A program made the position numbers and the translations under genes. A DNA stretch of 64,000 nt, taken from assembly GCF_028640845.1 (NCBI RefSeq), contig NC_080542.1:15963283-16027282 (forward strand), in the 5' to 3' direction. The notes under the pieces are model-generated. The model saw nothing but the letters and a program-made list of their open reading frames with translations. It made no database searches and was not told the DNA's origin. How positions within the stretch are numbered: position 1 is the stretch's first letter; the number at the start of each line of letters is the position of its first letter. Source of the DNA: Ahaetulla prasina. Taxonomy: Eukaryota; Chordata; Lepidosauria; Squamata; Colubridae. Positions 23,056 through 35,086 of the stretch are shown piece by piece.

Positions 23056-24100
23056 TACTGTATTTTTCAGAGTATAAGGCGCACTCTTTTCCTCCCTAAA
23101 AGGGGGTGAAAATTTGAGTGTATCTTATACATCGAATGTAGCCCTGCCCACCCACTGGCCCCCACCCTTTGGCCTCTACCTCCCAGCAATTTACCTCCTG
23201 GCAGCAAGCACAAGAAGAAACAGCCCATTTCAGCTTCAGCACAGCCTAATTAGCACAAGTTGATTGTCCGTTGGAATGGCCTCCAGACGCTCAGCTATTT
23301 CAGGGTGCAGGGATTGCCATTGCCTATTGCTGCGTGGGCCTCTGCTGCTTTTTTTATTTATTTATTTATTTAATTTTGTCACAACAGTATACATAAACAT
23401 TGTCATTGGCATTTAGATCATTTGATATGAGAACTCCAAGATCTTTGACAGGATGAGGGTCGTCAGTAAGATAATGACCATCAAGTTTGTACTTGTTGAT
23501 AGGATTCTTTTTTCCAATATGTAAGACTAAGCATTTGCTGGTAGAGATTTGGAGTTGCCAAGTTTGAGACCAATCGGAAACTAAGTCGAGGTTTTCTTGA
23601 AGGGTAGAAGTATTGTTAGTGGTATTAAATAGTTTGACATCGTCAGCAAAGAGAACACAATAACTTGAGATGAGGTCACAGAGATCATTTATGTAAAGTA
23701 TGAAGAGCGTTGGACCAAGAACACTACCTTGGGGAACACCACTTTTGACAGGAACAGGATTTGATATAGCGTTGCCAATTTTGACCACTTGTTGTCTGTT
23801 TGACAGGAAGGCGTTTATCCAATTGTGAAGAGGTCCCAAAATGCCTAGTTTGAGGAGTAGTTTATCATGTATTATTGCTTGCTGCAAGGAGGTAAATTGC
23901 TGGGAGCAGATTTTTTTTTTCTTGTGCTAATCAAGCTATGCTGAAAACGAAAATGAAAGTAAAGCAGGCTATTTACTGTTTACTGCCAGGAGGCAAAATT
24001 GCTGGGAAGCAGAGGCAGATTTCTTTTTCTTGTTTTCCTCACCAAAAAGAGTAGGTTTGTCTTATAGTCTGGTGCATCTTATACGCCAAAAAATACAGTA
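23056..24100. mobile_element. Tc1/mariner-like MITE, copy 2, with nested LINE
   Basis: The ends TACTGTATTTTTCAGAGTATAAG and CGCCAAAAAATACAGTA are inverted repeats with TA edges. A CR1-like LINE fragment (23349-23886, minus) splits it. The MITE alone is about 500 bp. Confidence 0.78.
23349..23886 (-). mobile_element. CR1-like LINE fragment (TGTGACAAAATAAATA-tail family), RT region
   Basis: A minus-strand frame of 173 codons (23887-23366) reads SGVPQGSVLGPTLFILYIND and CVLFADDVKLF, the reverse-transcriptase palm with its ADD catalytic motif. It joins directly to the family tail (TTGTGACAAAATTAAATAAA), so the ORF 3' end and most of the 3' UTR are deleted. The open RT frame suggests a modest age. 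Confidence 0.85.
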
Positions 24101-25527
24101 TGTTTTCCATCCTGTCTTTGACCTTTGAACCCTTCATGTTTTATTTGGATTCTTCCATTTAAAAATAAGCACAGCCTTGCAAACCGTGTTGTACAAGAGT
24201 AACGTAAATTCAATCCACCCTCTGTGTTTTGTCCAAAATTCTCTAAAAGATGTTGCTCAATTTAACTGGATGCCCTTATTGTTACCATGGTTTAGCAAAA
24301 TGCAAAATGTTAAGGCAGCCACAGACTGAACTGACTGAACAGACTGAACTGGGGAACAGCTTCGTTGCCTGATTGCAATGGAAGGACCTATATATCTAGG
24401 TTGAGTTGTGCGCATTTTCTTTCCATTTCCCAACTTTCTCTTCTTTTCCCAAGTCCTTTCTCGCATTCAGCATGTTGCCTTTCTCCGCTGCTAAGCCTGT
24501 ACTCAGTCAACACTCAGCCTGGTCAATAACCATACCATTGAGCAAATTCTATTAAGAGCTTGGCCAAGGATCAAAAGACTCATTACACTATCAGCATGGA
24601 GTCATTGTGGGCCTGTCGAGACATAGGCCACGGGGGAGTCAAAGCTGGGAATCTCTTCATCCAAGAAATTCTGGATTAGGTTTTGTCATTTTCCCTTGCT
24701 CTCCTTCCACTGGATGTGGAAGGTTCATCATGAATGATCCTTGATGCTCAGCTCTTCTGCAGACATTAGATTTCATTACTCAAACCAGATAGTAACTGTC
24801 TCCATTATCAGCACTGATGATATTACATAGTTTGGCTAATGAAACATCAGATGCCACCAAGGACTTCTCATTTCAATCCAGAACTACAAATATGCTCCTT
24901 TGTTCCTCTGCGCATAAACACATAGAGTCCTTTCACCTGTTAGCTCCAACTGTAGTTTGGATCAACTGGACAAACTGGATAAACCCTCCAGGTCAATTGC
25001 TCATACCACAAGATAAGTACCGAAGCTAATTTTAAACACAACTGGTTTATTTTGACGGAAAATGTAGCGGTGGGGAGAAATTTGTTTCTAAGGAACTAGC
25101 AACCCAGTTGCTACAAGAACTGTTCGGTTTACCTTCTCTACCTCCTCCTCTCCTTTCCTTTTTAGAGCAATGCTACCCCTCTGCCTCCAAATTAAATCAA
25201 CCTGCCCTTAAACTCTCCCCCTTTTATTGTTTTTGGAGATTTTGATATAATTCATCATATGACATTGTTGCTTTCAACTCCTGGTGACCACGTACATACT
25301 GCAGGTTCTGTCTATTACAATCTATCCCTAGCGTGTTACTTCAAGTCTCTCAATGATGCACTCATCACAACTGTAATTGAGTCCATTAATCTTATTGCTG
25401 GTTGTCCTCTCCTTCTTTTCTTTCCACTTTTCCTAGCACTACTGCCTTCTCCAGAGAGAGGGAGAGAGAGATCTTCACATCGTGTATCTGAAGTAGGAGA
25501 ATTTGAACCTGGTCATTTGTGCTTTTA
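24101..25527. other. unassigned spacer
   Basis: About 1.4 kb without a recognisable repeat or exon. Confidence 0.4.
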
Positions 25528-25880
25528 GTGGGTGGCTTAGTGGGTAAGATGCTGAGCTTGTCGATCAAAAGGTCGGCAGTTCAGCAGTTCGAATCCCTAG
25601 TGCCGCGTAACGGGGTGAGCTCCCATTACTTGTCCCAGCTTCTGCCAACCTAGCAGTTCGAAAGCACGTAAAAAATGCAAGTAGAAAAATAGGGACTACC
25701 TTTGGTGGGAAGGTAACAGCGTTCTGTGTTCCTTTTGCATTGAGTCATGCTGGCCACATGACCATGGAGACGTCTTCGGACAGCGCTGGCTCTTCGGCTT
25801 TGAAACAGAGATGAGCACCACCCCCTAGAGTCGGGAACAACTAGCACATATGTGCAAGGGGAACCTTTACCTTTACCTTT
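25528..25880 (+). mobile_element. Sauria SINE, full-length
   Basis: The body is collinear with 1722-2076 and ends CCTTTACCTTTACCTTT. The target-site duplication is atttgtgcttt[t/g]a at 25515-25527 and 25881-25893. Confidence 0.93.
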
Positions 25881-25973
25881 ATTTGTGCTTTGAGTGAGAA
25901 ACTCTGGGTTGACTTCTTCGATGTTCTATTGGTTTGTTTTCATGACTGCCCACAGTATTCTCAGACAGAACGG

Positions 25974-26322
25974 GACAATTCGCCACAGCTAACTCTCTGC
26001 GGCCAACTTGCCATGGCCAACTCACCACAGGCCAACTCACCACAGGCCAACTCACCATGGCCAACTTGCTTCAGGACAACTCACTGTGGGGCAATTTAAT
26101 GATTCAATTTAATCATTCAAAATAAATATTTTTTTAAAAAAAGATTGGCATTCACATTTCATTTTGTTCCTCCTTTTGAATCCTTTCTTTAATGATTCTT
26201 TCCACCATTTCTTTGATATTAGTGTAACTTTCATCCCACGGCAAGTTGTCCGTGGCAAATTGGGCATGGCAAGTTGGCCGTGGCGGGTTGACTATGGTGA
26301 GTTGGCTGTGGTGAATTGCCAT
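25974..26322. mobile_element. fold-back element with repeat-built arms
   Basis: The left arm (25974-26095) consists of roughly 14-15 bp direct repeats of the type CACAGGCCAACTCAC. The right arm (26238-26322) holds the inverted equivalents (GTGAGTTGGCTGTGG, GCAAGTTGGCCGTGG). About 140 bp of AT-rich sequence separates them. No coding frame. The structure resembles Foldback-type transposons; family unknown. Confidence 0.7.
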
Positions 26323-26579
26323 AGACCCTTCCCAGGAGTCTTCTCCAACACTGAAGTTGAAATGTGTACTTTAATTTAAAATTTTTCATATATTTTTTTT
26401 CATTTTCCCAGCTTCATTTGTCCCAAGGTTGAGAATCACAACTAGCAGCCATCCAACTCCTTCAAGTTTGATGTGGGTCTATAGGCCAAATGGGGAGCCT
26501 TTTTAAATTGAAACGGGAGAATCATTTTCTCCTTTAATTGGTAGAATGTGATTTCTATTAACTCTGCACTTGAACTCTG

Positions 26580-27718
26580 CACTTGAAAGCATTTGATAAA
26601 GTAGACCATAACCTACTACTAGATAAAGTAGAAAAATGTGGGTTAGACAGCACCACCACCAGATGGATTCATAACTGGCTGACCAACCGCACTCAATGTG
26701 TAGTCCTCAATGGAACTACATCCACATGGAGGGAAGTATGCAGTGGAGTACCCCAAGGCTCTGTTTTAGGCCCAGTACTCTTCAACATCTTCATCAATGA
26801 CTTGGACGAGGGGATAGATGGGGAACTCATCAAATTTGCAGATGACACCAAGCTGGCAGGAATAGCCAACACTCCAGAAGATAGGCTCAAATACAGAAAG
26901 ATCTTGACAAACTTGAACATTGGGCGCTATCTAACAAAATGAAATTCAACAGTGAAAAAAGTAAGATTCTACATTTAGGCAAAAAAAACAAAATGCACCA
27001 GTACCGTATATGTGGTACCTTGCTCAATAGTAGTACCTGTGAGAGGGATCTTGGAGTCCTAGTGGATAACCATTTAGATATGAGCCAGCAGTGTGCAGCA
27101 GCTGCTAAAAAAGCCAATACAGTTCTGGGCTGCATAAACAGAGGGATAAAATCAAGATCACGTGAAGTGTTAGTGCCACTTTATAATGCCTTGGTAAGGC
27201 CACACTTGGAATATTGCATCCAGTTTTGTCTCCACGATGTAAAAAAGATGTTGAGACTCTAGAAAGAGTGCAGAGAAGAGCAACAAAGATGATTAGAGGA
27301 CTGGAGGCTAAAACATATGAAGAACGGTTGCAGGAACTGGGTATGTCTAGTTTAACAAAAAGAAGGACCAGGGGAGACATGATAGCTGTGTTCCAATATC
27401 TCAGGGGTTGCCACAAAGAAGAGGGAGTCGGGCTGTTCTCCAAAGCACCTGAGGGTAGAACAAGAAGCAATGGGTGGAAACTGATCAAAGAAAGAAGCAA
27501 CTTAGAACTAAGGAGAAATTTCCTGACAGTTAGAACAATTAATAAGTGGAACAACTTGCCTGCAGAAGTTGTGAATGCTCCAACACTAGAAATTTTTAAG
27601 AAAATGTTGGATAACCATCTGACTGAGATGGTGTAGGGTTTCCTGCCTGGGCAGGGGGTTGGACTAGAAGGCCTCCAAGGTCCCTTCCAACTCTGTTGTT
27701 ATGTTATGTTATGTTAAG
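26580..27718 (+). mobile_element. CR1 LINE, 3' half with RT
   Basis: Three overlapping frames (26583-26942, 26939-27262, 27214-27636) cover the RT palm and the C-terminus. The motifs are KAFDKVDHNLLL, SGVPQGSVLGPVLFNIFIND, FADDTKL and, at the end, NKWNNLPAEVVNAPTLEIFK. Two frameshifts separate the frames. It ends GGTTGGACTAGAAGGCCTCC, then TTATG pentamers (27697-27715). This is the longest CR1 in the window. Confidence 0.93.
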
Positions 27719-28680
27719 TTTCAACCAGTTTATTGCACTAGTTTTGTGGATACACCAAACCACAGGGAGCCTGGCCTGTTCCCAAATCAGTGCACTGTGG
27801 GAATTAACTCCCCATGAGTTTTGCCTTGTGGCACCTTATTCAACTTCAGCTTGAAGTTCCTGGAGCAATAGAAAAGAAGAAAGGAACCTGAGCATGCACA
27901 GAGAGCTTCTCTCTTTCATCCAATGGGTCATTGAGTCCTTTGTGTTAAAACTTGTTTCATTTGAAGATCGCTTTAACCTGTTTCCGCATACTACTGCAGA
28001 GCAGATCTCATCTAGCTATTAGGAGGGCACAGTCTGGGTCTCTCAGTGCAAAATTCTTGACTTTTCTCTGCACCTTCCTTCCGTTCCTTCTTTTGATTCT
28101 TGCCCTGGAGTCATCCTTCCTAGATAGTACAAACAGATTTAGACAAAGGAGGAGTAAAAAAAAAAAAAAAAAAGCAGAGGTAGAATTGTCTCCTTCATGA
28201 CCTGCACTCCTGTTTTTGCCCCAGCAGTAGGAAGTGGCTATTATCTAAAAATGTTCTGGAGAACTGGAGAACTGGTTTGGCTAGATCCAAACAGGATGTC
28301 AGAAGGCTAGAAGATTCTTTCAGTGAGAAACAATGACAACTACGCACCCACCAATCTATGCAGTTGAGAGATTTAGTCCCAGGGCAATGTCTGAAAGGCA
28401 TGTGATTCAGCTACTCTGCTGGGGCTGAGCAGGTCTGAACCTGGTCTCTGTCATGGGAAGCCCAGGTTGACATTCCTCTTGAGCTTCTTGAAAGGAAAAG
28501 TGGGGTAAAGGTAAACTGAGGTTTAAGAACAAGATAATTCTGGGTTCAACATGTAATGCAATAAGGGGTTTGTTTGTTGCATATGAACTTTCAAGAAATG
28601 GCTACACTTTGTTTCACCATCTTACATTTAAACTGGAGTTCCAGTAATGGTTTCTACTTCTTTTTTGCTAAAATTTACCT
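27719..28680. other. unassigned spacer
   Basis: No gene or repeat was recognised, apart from an A-run at 28157-28173. Confidence 0.4.
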
Positions 28681-31600
28681 AAGATGGCGCCGACGAAGGC
28701 TGCCTCGGTGAAATGCTCTCTAATTGTTTCTTTATTTCTAATTGTTCTCTGTGACTCACTACGGATTTCCTACTCATGAGACCATCTGCTAAAAATTAAG
28801 GAACATTTCTTTAAGGAGCAGCTTTCTTTAATCTCACCCCCGCCTGTCTTTACAAACACGGAGGAGATTCTAACACAGGAGGAGGCAATTCCCACGGAAC
28901 CATGGATTACTAAAAAAACCAAACGACGGAAACGAAGGAAAAGAGGTAAGCGATCTGGGATCTTAATCAAGCTAAGAACTCGCATTAAAACTCCTCTGCC
29001 TTCAATTTTCCTAACAAATATACGCTCACTTGCAAATAAAATGGATGAAATACTCCTCTTAAACAAATACTATTCTGATTTTCGCAATTCAGCAGTCCTA
29101 TGCTTCGCTGAAACCTGGTTAAATGAATCAATTGAAAATAGCAGCCTGAACATTCCAGGATTTCAAATTGAACGATCAGACAGGATTCCAGAAACATCTG
29201 GTAAAAAGAAAGGAGGAGGCTTATGCCTATATATTAATACAACCTGGTGTCAAGATTTTAACATAATTTACAAATTCTGTGACAACAATTTAGAGACTCT
29301 AATTATCAACTGCAAACCTTACTATTCGCCTCGTGAATTTTCCTCATTTCTTCTAATTGCTGTTTATGTCCCACCACAAGCCTGTGTAAACAAGGCATTA
29401 CGAACTCTAGCTGACCAAATCATGGAGGCTGAAGCCAAACACCCTGATTCACTGGCCATTGTTTTGGGAGATCTAAACAAGGCAAACTTAAGGAAAGAAC
29501 TACCAAAATACTTTCAGCATGTCAATTGTCCCACCAGAGGCAAGAATACTCTAGACCACTGCTACACAACACTAAAAGATGCCTATCGGTCTTTGCCACG
29601 TGCAGCTGTAGGACACTCTGATCATTGCATGATTCACCTTGTACCTGCTTACAGGCAAAGACTTAAAGCCATAAAACCAATAATTAAATCAGTGAAAACC
29701 TGGATGGAGGAATCAAAATTAAAGCTACAGGCATGTTTTGATTGCACTGATTGGAATATTTTTAAAGATACCTCTGCAGACCTGGATGAACTCACAGATA
29801 CTGTAACATCATATGTCAGCTTCTGTGAAGACCTATGTGTACCTACAAGGAACTTGCGAATACACAGTAACAACAAACCTTGGTTTACACCTAAACTTAA
29901 GCAGCTACGGCATTCCAAAGAGGAAGCCTACAGAAAAGGTGATAAAATGCTGTACAATCAGGCCAGAAATGCACTAACAAGGGAGATAAGAGCAGCAAAA
30001 AGAAGCTACTCTGAAAAGCTAAAGAATCAGTTTTCAGCAAATGAACCAGCAAACATGTGGAAAACTCTTAAAAATATCACCGGCTATGGCAAACCTCCTT
30101 CCCAGGCTGAAGGTAATCAACAACTGGCAGATGACCTGAATGAGTTTTACTGCAGGTTTGAAAAGAAACTAGAGCCACCTATCTCCACAACCCCCATCTC
30201 AGACACACCAACAACAGCCAAGCCTCCTACAACTGACCCCATTTCATTGGGTTCACAACCCCTAGTGATCAAAGAAAAGGAAGTGCAGGACCTATTTCAC
30301 AGACAAAAGCCAGGAAAAGCTCCAGGCCCAGACAAGATAACTCCTTCTTGCTTAAAAGTCTGTGCTGACCAATTGGCCCCCATCTTCACCCATATTTTCA
30401 ATAAATCATTAGAGATGTGTTATGTTCCTTCTTGCTTCAAACGCTCTACCATCATCCCAGTGCCAAAGAAGCCCACCATCAAGGAACTGAATGACTACAG
30501 ACCAGTTGCTTTAACATCTGTAGTCATGAAAACCTTTGAAAGGCTAGTGCTTTCCTACCTGAAATCCATCACGGATCCGCTGTTCGACCCCTTGCAATTT
30601 GCATACTGAGCAAATAGATCAATAGATGATGCTGTTAATATGGCTCTGCACAACATCCTACAACATCTTGAGTCTCCAAAGACCTATGCAAGGGTCCTTT
30701 TTGTAGACTTTAGTTCAGCATTCAATACCATCATTCCAGACATTCTTCTAACTAAGCTAAACCAGCTACAGGTACCGGAACAGGCTTGTAAGTGGATCAC
30801 AAGCTTCCTAACAAACAGGAAGCAGCAGGTGAAGCTAAGCAAGATCACATCAAATACCTGTACAATTAGCACAAGGGCCCCCCAAGGCTGTGTGCTCTCC
30901 CCACTTCTCTTCTCTCTGAATACCAATGACTGCATCTCCAATGATCCATCTGTTAAGCTACTGAAGTTTGCAGATGACACAACAGTGATTGGTCTCATTC
31001 GAGACAATGACGAATCCGCATATAGACGAGAGGTCGAACGACTAGCCTTGTGGTGCAACCAAAACAATCTGGAACTGAACACACTCAAAACCGTAGAAAT
31101 GGTGGTAGACTTTAGGAGAAACCCTTCCATACTTCCACCTCTCACAATACTTGACAACACAGTATCAACAGTAGAAACCTTCAAATTTCTGGGTTCTATC
31201 ATATCGCAAGATCTCAAATGGACAGCTAACATCAAAAACATCATTAAAAAAGGACAACAAAGAATGTTCTTTCTGCGCCAACTCAGTAAGCTCAAACTGC
31301 CCAAGGAGCTGCTGATCCAATTCTACAGAGGAATTATTGAGTCTGTCATTTGCACCTCTATAACTGTCTGGTTCGGTTCTGCAACCCAACAAGAAAAACA
31401 CAGACTTCAGAGGATAATTAGAACTGCAGAAAAATAATTGCTACCAACCTGCCTTCCATTGAGGACCTGTATACTGCACGAATCAAGAAGAGGGCCGTGA
31501 AAATATTTGCAGATCCCTCGCATCCTGGACATAAACTGTTTCAACTCCTACCCTCAAAACGACGCTATAGAGCACTGCACACCAGAACAACTAGACACAA

Positions 31601-31925
31601 GAACAGTTTTTTCCCGAAGGCCATCACTCTGCTAAACAAATAATTCCCTCAACACTGTCAGACTATTTACTGAATCTGCACTACTATTAATCGTTTCATA
31701 GTTCCCATCACCAATCTCTTTCCACTTATGACTGTATGACTATAACTTGTTGCTGGCAATCCTTATGATTTATATTGATATATTGATCATCAATTGTGTT
31801 GTAAATGTTGTACCTTGATGAACGTATCTTTTCTTTTATGTACACTGAGAGCATATGCACCAAGACAAATTCCTTGTGTGTCCAATCACACTTGGCCAAT
31901 AAAATTCTATTCTATTCTATTCTTC
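28681..31925 (+). mobile_element. near-full-length single-ORF LINE (CR1/L2/Rex group)
   Basis: It starts AAGATGGCGCC (28681), immediately before the ORF. It ends CTTGGCCAATAAAATTCTATT plus a few pentamers. The 3' UTR (31644-31905) matches the tails at 16079-16195 and 56785-56922. No clear target-site duplication was seen. Assignment to a clade inside the CR1/L2/Rex group was not possible by eye. Confidence 0.9.
28684..31643 (+). pseudogene. LINE ORF: APE endonuclease plus reverse transcriptase, three lesions
   Basis: The frame runs for about 986 codons. The N-terminus has a hydrophobic run (LIVSLFLIVLC), then a basic stretch (KKTKRRKRRKRGKR), then the endonuclease: NIRSLANKMDE, FAETWLN, YVPPQA, VLGDLNKANL and GHSDHC. 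RT follows: PGKAPGPDKITPSCLK, APQGCVLSPLLF, and FADDTTV near 30967. The lesions are a TGA at 28777-28779, a TGA at 30607-30609 (both fit CGA to TGA decay, the second in a FAYRANRS-type context), and a 1-bp loss in an A-run at 31428-31434 that produces a premature TAA. Downstream the frame continues (IIATNLPSIEDLYTAR) to TAA at 31641. So few lesions imply a fairly recent insertion. Confidence 0.9.
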
Positions 31926-31941
31926 TATTGCACAGAATAGT

Positions 31942-32198
31942 CAAAGCTCTGGTAGTGCAGTGGTTAGAGTGCAGTACTACAGGCTCCTTCTGCTGACTGC
32001 CGGCTGCCTGCAATTTGGCAGTTCAAATCTCACCAGGCTCAAAGTTGACTCAGCTTTCCATCCTTCCGAGGTGGGTAACATGAGGACCCAGATTGTTGGG
32101 GTAATATATGCTGACTCTGGAAACCGCTTAGAAAGGGCTGTAAAGCACTGTAAAATGGTATGTAAGTCTAAGTGCTATTGCTAAATGCTATTGCTATG
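31942..32198 (+). mobile_element. tRNA-derived SINE (second type)
   Basis: It contains an A-box-like TAGTGCAGTGGTTAGAGTGC, a B-box-like GGCAGTTCAAATCTC and the core GGACCCAGATTGTTGGGG. It ends AAGTCTAAGTGCTATTGC. It follows the LINE directly. This is the best plus-strand copy for comparing the minus copies elsewhere. Confidence 0.88.
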
Positions 32199-32411
32199 TC
32201 ACAACTCTCCAATAAAAGCCCAGAAAACTTAGTCAGCCCTGCTGCGGACCACATTTTCAAATGAAAGTTGTGCCTTCCTCATTATTTTCAGCTACCCTTT
32301 GCATTTTGGGGAAATCCCTGGCTGAATCTAGAACTCTAAACAAAGAAAGGCAATGCACTCATAGCAAGATGAAATAACTGCCGTCGGAAAGCTCCCTGCT
32401 TCCCAAATTCC

Positions 32412-33365
32412 ATTTATTTATTTATTTATTTATTTATTTATTTGTTTGTTTGTTTGTTTGTTTGTTTGTTTATTTTGTCACAATAGTATATGTAAGCATA
32501 AGCATGAAATAACTATACAATATATAAGCATATATATAAGCGTAAGTATAAAAAAGAAAAACTATTCGAATTGGATACAATCAAAGGGAACATTAGGACA
32601 GGAATGGTAGGCACGTTGGTGCTCTTATGCATGCCCCTTACAGACCTCTTAGGAATGGGGTGAGGTCAATAGTAGACAGTTTTTGGTTAAAGTTTTGGGG
32701 ATTTTGGGAAGAGATCACAGAGTCAGGTAATGCATTCCAGGCATTAATAACTCTATTACTGAAGTCATATTTTCTGCAGTCAAGTTTGGAGCGGTTCACA
32801 TTAAGCTTAAATCTATTGTGTGCTCATGTAATGTTGCTATTGAAGCTGAAGTAGTCTTCAATAGGAAGGATATTGTAACAGATTATTTTATGAGTTAAAC
32901 TCAGGACATATCGAAGGCGCAGAGTTCCAAATTTTCTAAAGCCAGTATTTCTAGTCTAGTGGCATAAGGTATGTTGTTGTATTCAGAGGAGTGGAGAACT
33001 CTTCTTGTAAAATATTTCTGGACACACTCAATTTTATTAATGTCTGAAATGAGGTATGGGTTCCAGACAGGCGAGCTGTATTCAAGAATTGGTCTAGCAA
33101 ATGTTTTATATCTTCTGGTTAGGAGTGTAGTGTTTCTGGAGAAGAAGCTACGCAAGATTAAGTTTACAACTCTTAAAGCCTTTTTTGCAATGTAGTTGCA
33201 GTGGGCTTTGGCACTTAGATCATTTGATAAGAAAACGCCAAGGTCTTTAACGGGATGGGGGTCATCTACAAGATAATGTCCATTGAGTTTGTATTTAGTA
33301 TTCAGATTCTTTTTACAAACTTAATGGACATTTCCTTGTAGATGACCCCCACCCCCTTAAAGACA
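32412..33365 (-). mobile_element. CR1-like LINE (TGTGACAAAATAAATA-tail family), inverted end
   Basis: The tail is TTTA/TTTG repeats (32412-32471), then TTTTGTCACAATAG, the 3' UTR, and the ORF C-terminus (33155-32901: TRRYKTFARPILEYSSPVWN). At 33318-33363 the same coding region (near 33262-33302) recurs in the opposite orientation, making a hairpin. The junction resembles a 5' inversion. Confidence 0.85.
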
Positions 33366-33535
33366 TTCAAATTCTCCAGCCATGCCTCTCCTTATCTGAA
33401 TTCATCCTATGATCCATTGAATCCAAAGGATGAAAACATTGGGGTTCTGATTGTGGGCGGTAACATATCCCACACCGGCTTCTTCTGAAGGATGCTGGGT
33501 CTTCAAAGTGGCCATTCATGAACAACTGGGTGAAG

Positions 33536-33705
33536 GGGCGTGCATAAGAGCACAAAAGTGCCTACCGTTCCTGTCCTATTATTCCCTTTCATTATATCAA
33601 ATTAATATAGTTGTTGCATACTTTTTTCTTTTTATGATGTGTTGTTGTTTCATATCAGTGTTTACGTATACTGTTGTGACAAAAAGAAAAAAAAGAAAAA
33701 AAAAC
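33536..33705 (+). mobile_element. CR1-like LINE 3' end, short insertion
   Basis: Only about 170 bp: GGGGCGTGCATAAGAGCAC through TGTTGTGACAAAAAG and an AAAAG-type tail. The target-site duplication is ctgggtgaag at 33526-33535 and 33706-33715. Confidence 0.88.
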
Positions 33706-33721
33706 CTGGGTGAAGTCCTAA

Positions 33722-34535
33722 ATAGCAATAGTACTTAGACTTATATACTGCTTCACAGGGCTGGGCTTCAGATCCTTTAGCAACGGGTTTGTTACCTTGT
33801 TGCTTTGGGGAGTGGCCATGGTGGCCATGGCCTAGTTGGTGGGTGGGCAGGTTTCACCCTCCCCAGGTTCCGGAGGCTTTCCTTGAGTCTCTGGGAGGGC
33901 GAAAACTGTTTCCCCCAGGGTCCAGAGGCCTTCCAGAAGTTAGAAATAGGCCCATTTCTGGACTTCTGGAACTTCTGGGACGCCTGTTTTTCACCCTCCC
34001 CAGGCTCTGGAGGCTTTCCTCGAGCCGGCAAAACCAGCTTTCCCTGGGGTCCAGAGACCCTCCGGAGGCTGGAAACAGGCTCATTTCCAGCCTTCTGGAA
34101 CCTTCTGTAGGCCCGTTTTTTGCCCTCCCAGACCCTCCGTATGGCCCCTGCATTTACCTGGGATGATGAACGGGCCACATGAAGACTCCTGGGAGGGGTG
34201 GGGTGGGCATGGCCAGCCAGGGGTGTCATTTGGGGGTTCGCCAAACCCTGGTGATCCTTGGCTAGCGGATCTCCTGAATCCTGCCGAACCCTACGAAGCC
34301 CAGCCCTGCAGCTTCACAGTGCTTCACACCCTTCTCTAAGTAGCTTACAGAGCCAGCCTATTGCCCCTAACAATCTGGCTTCTCATTTTACTCACCTCAG
34401 AAGGAAAAAATGCCGAGTCAACTTTGAGCTCGGTGAGAATCGAACTGCCGAACTGCAGCCAGCAGTCAGCAGAAGTACCTTGCAGTTCTGCATTCTAACC
34501 ACTGCGTCATAATCACAGCTCGTAAAGTTCATAAA
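33722..34535 (-). mobile_element. tRNA-derived SINE (second type) split by a hAT element
   Basis: The minus-strand SINE halves are 33722-33755 and 34309-34535. The second half has the antisense core AACAATCTGGCTTCTCATTTTA and B-box-like GAATCGAACTGCC. The insert is 33756-34308. Confidence 0.82.
33756..34308. mobile_element. non-autonomous hAT-like element, 553 bp
   Basis: Perfect 14-bp terminal inverted repeats: CAGGGCTGGGCTTC and GAAGCCCAGCCCTG. Flanks ctgcttca (33748-33755) and cagcttca (34309-34316) match at 7 of 8. The interior is GC-rich with repeated GGTCCAGAGGCCTTCC / GGAGGCTTTCC phrases. Frames of 100-150 codons over it lack protein features. Confidence 0.88.
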
Positions 34536-34887
34536 CAAGATCTGGGCAGCTCCACTAGCGAAAGGAAAAGATCGAAGGCAGCCCATATTGTTTTTCATGT
34601 TTTTTTAAGGAAGAAACAGTGCGCTAATTGTAGGCTAGACATTTTCTTCCCAGCTGGCTCAAGTAAAGAAGGTAAACAAGTAACAAGCATCTTGTCTTGG
34701 CTTCCAAATTCCTTCAGCCTGATTCTTGCTTCAGCTACCCACGTTCTGAGTTCCCAACCTTCGCCTACCTCCCTGTGTGCAATTCATAGCCTCCTTGTTC
34801 CCTGCACAGAGTTTTCTCTCATTCGTGCCTGGATTTTCCTTGAGAAAATGAATCTCATAAAAACATACATGAATGCAGTATGCATAC

Positions 34888-34890
<3 letters not shown>

Positions 34891-34937
<47 letters not shown>
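34891..34937. repeat. CA dinucleotide microsatellite
   Basis: About 23 uninterrupted CA units. Confidence 0.97.
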
Positions 34938-34939
<2 letters not shown>

Positions 34940-35086
34940 CTTCGAGTGGCTGGTCTGCCAAGAAGGACTGGAATAGAGATCAGACTTTGTTTCTGCTCTG
35001 CCAGGTCAACACCCCCAGTTTGGGTGATTTTACAGATACGAAATGGATTTGAACTGTCTCCTTTCCCCCCAACAAAATATTGGTCT

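Noticed and set aside
33789..34244. 100-150 codon frames on both strands
   Set aside because: They lie wholly inside a GC-rich non-autonomous hAT element with repeated phrases.
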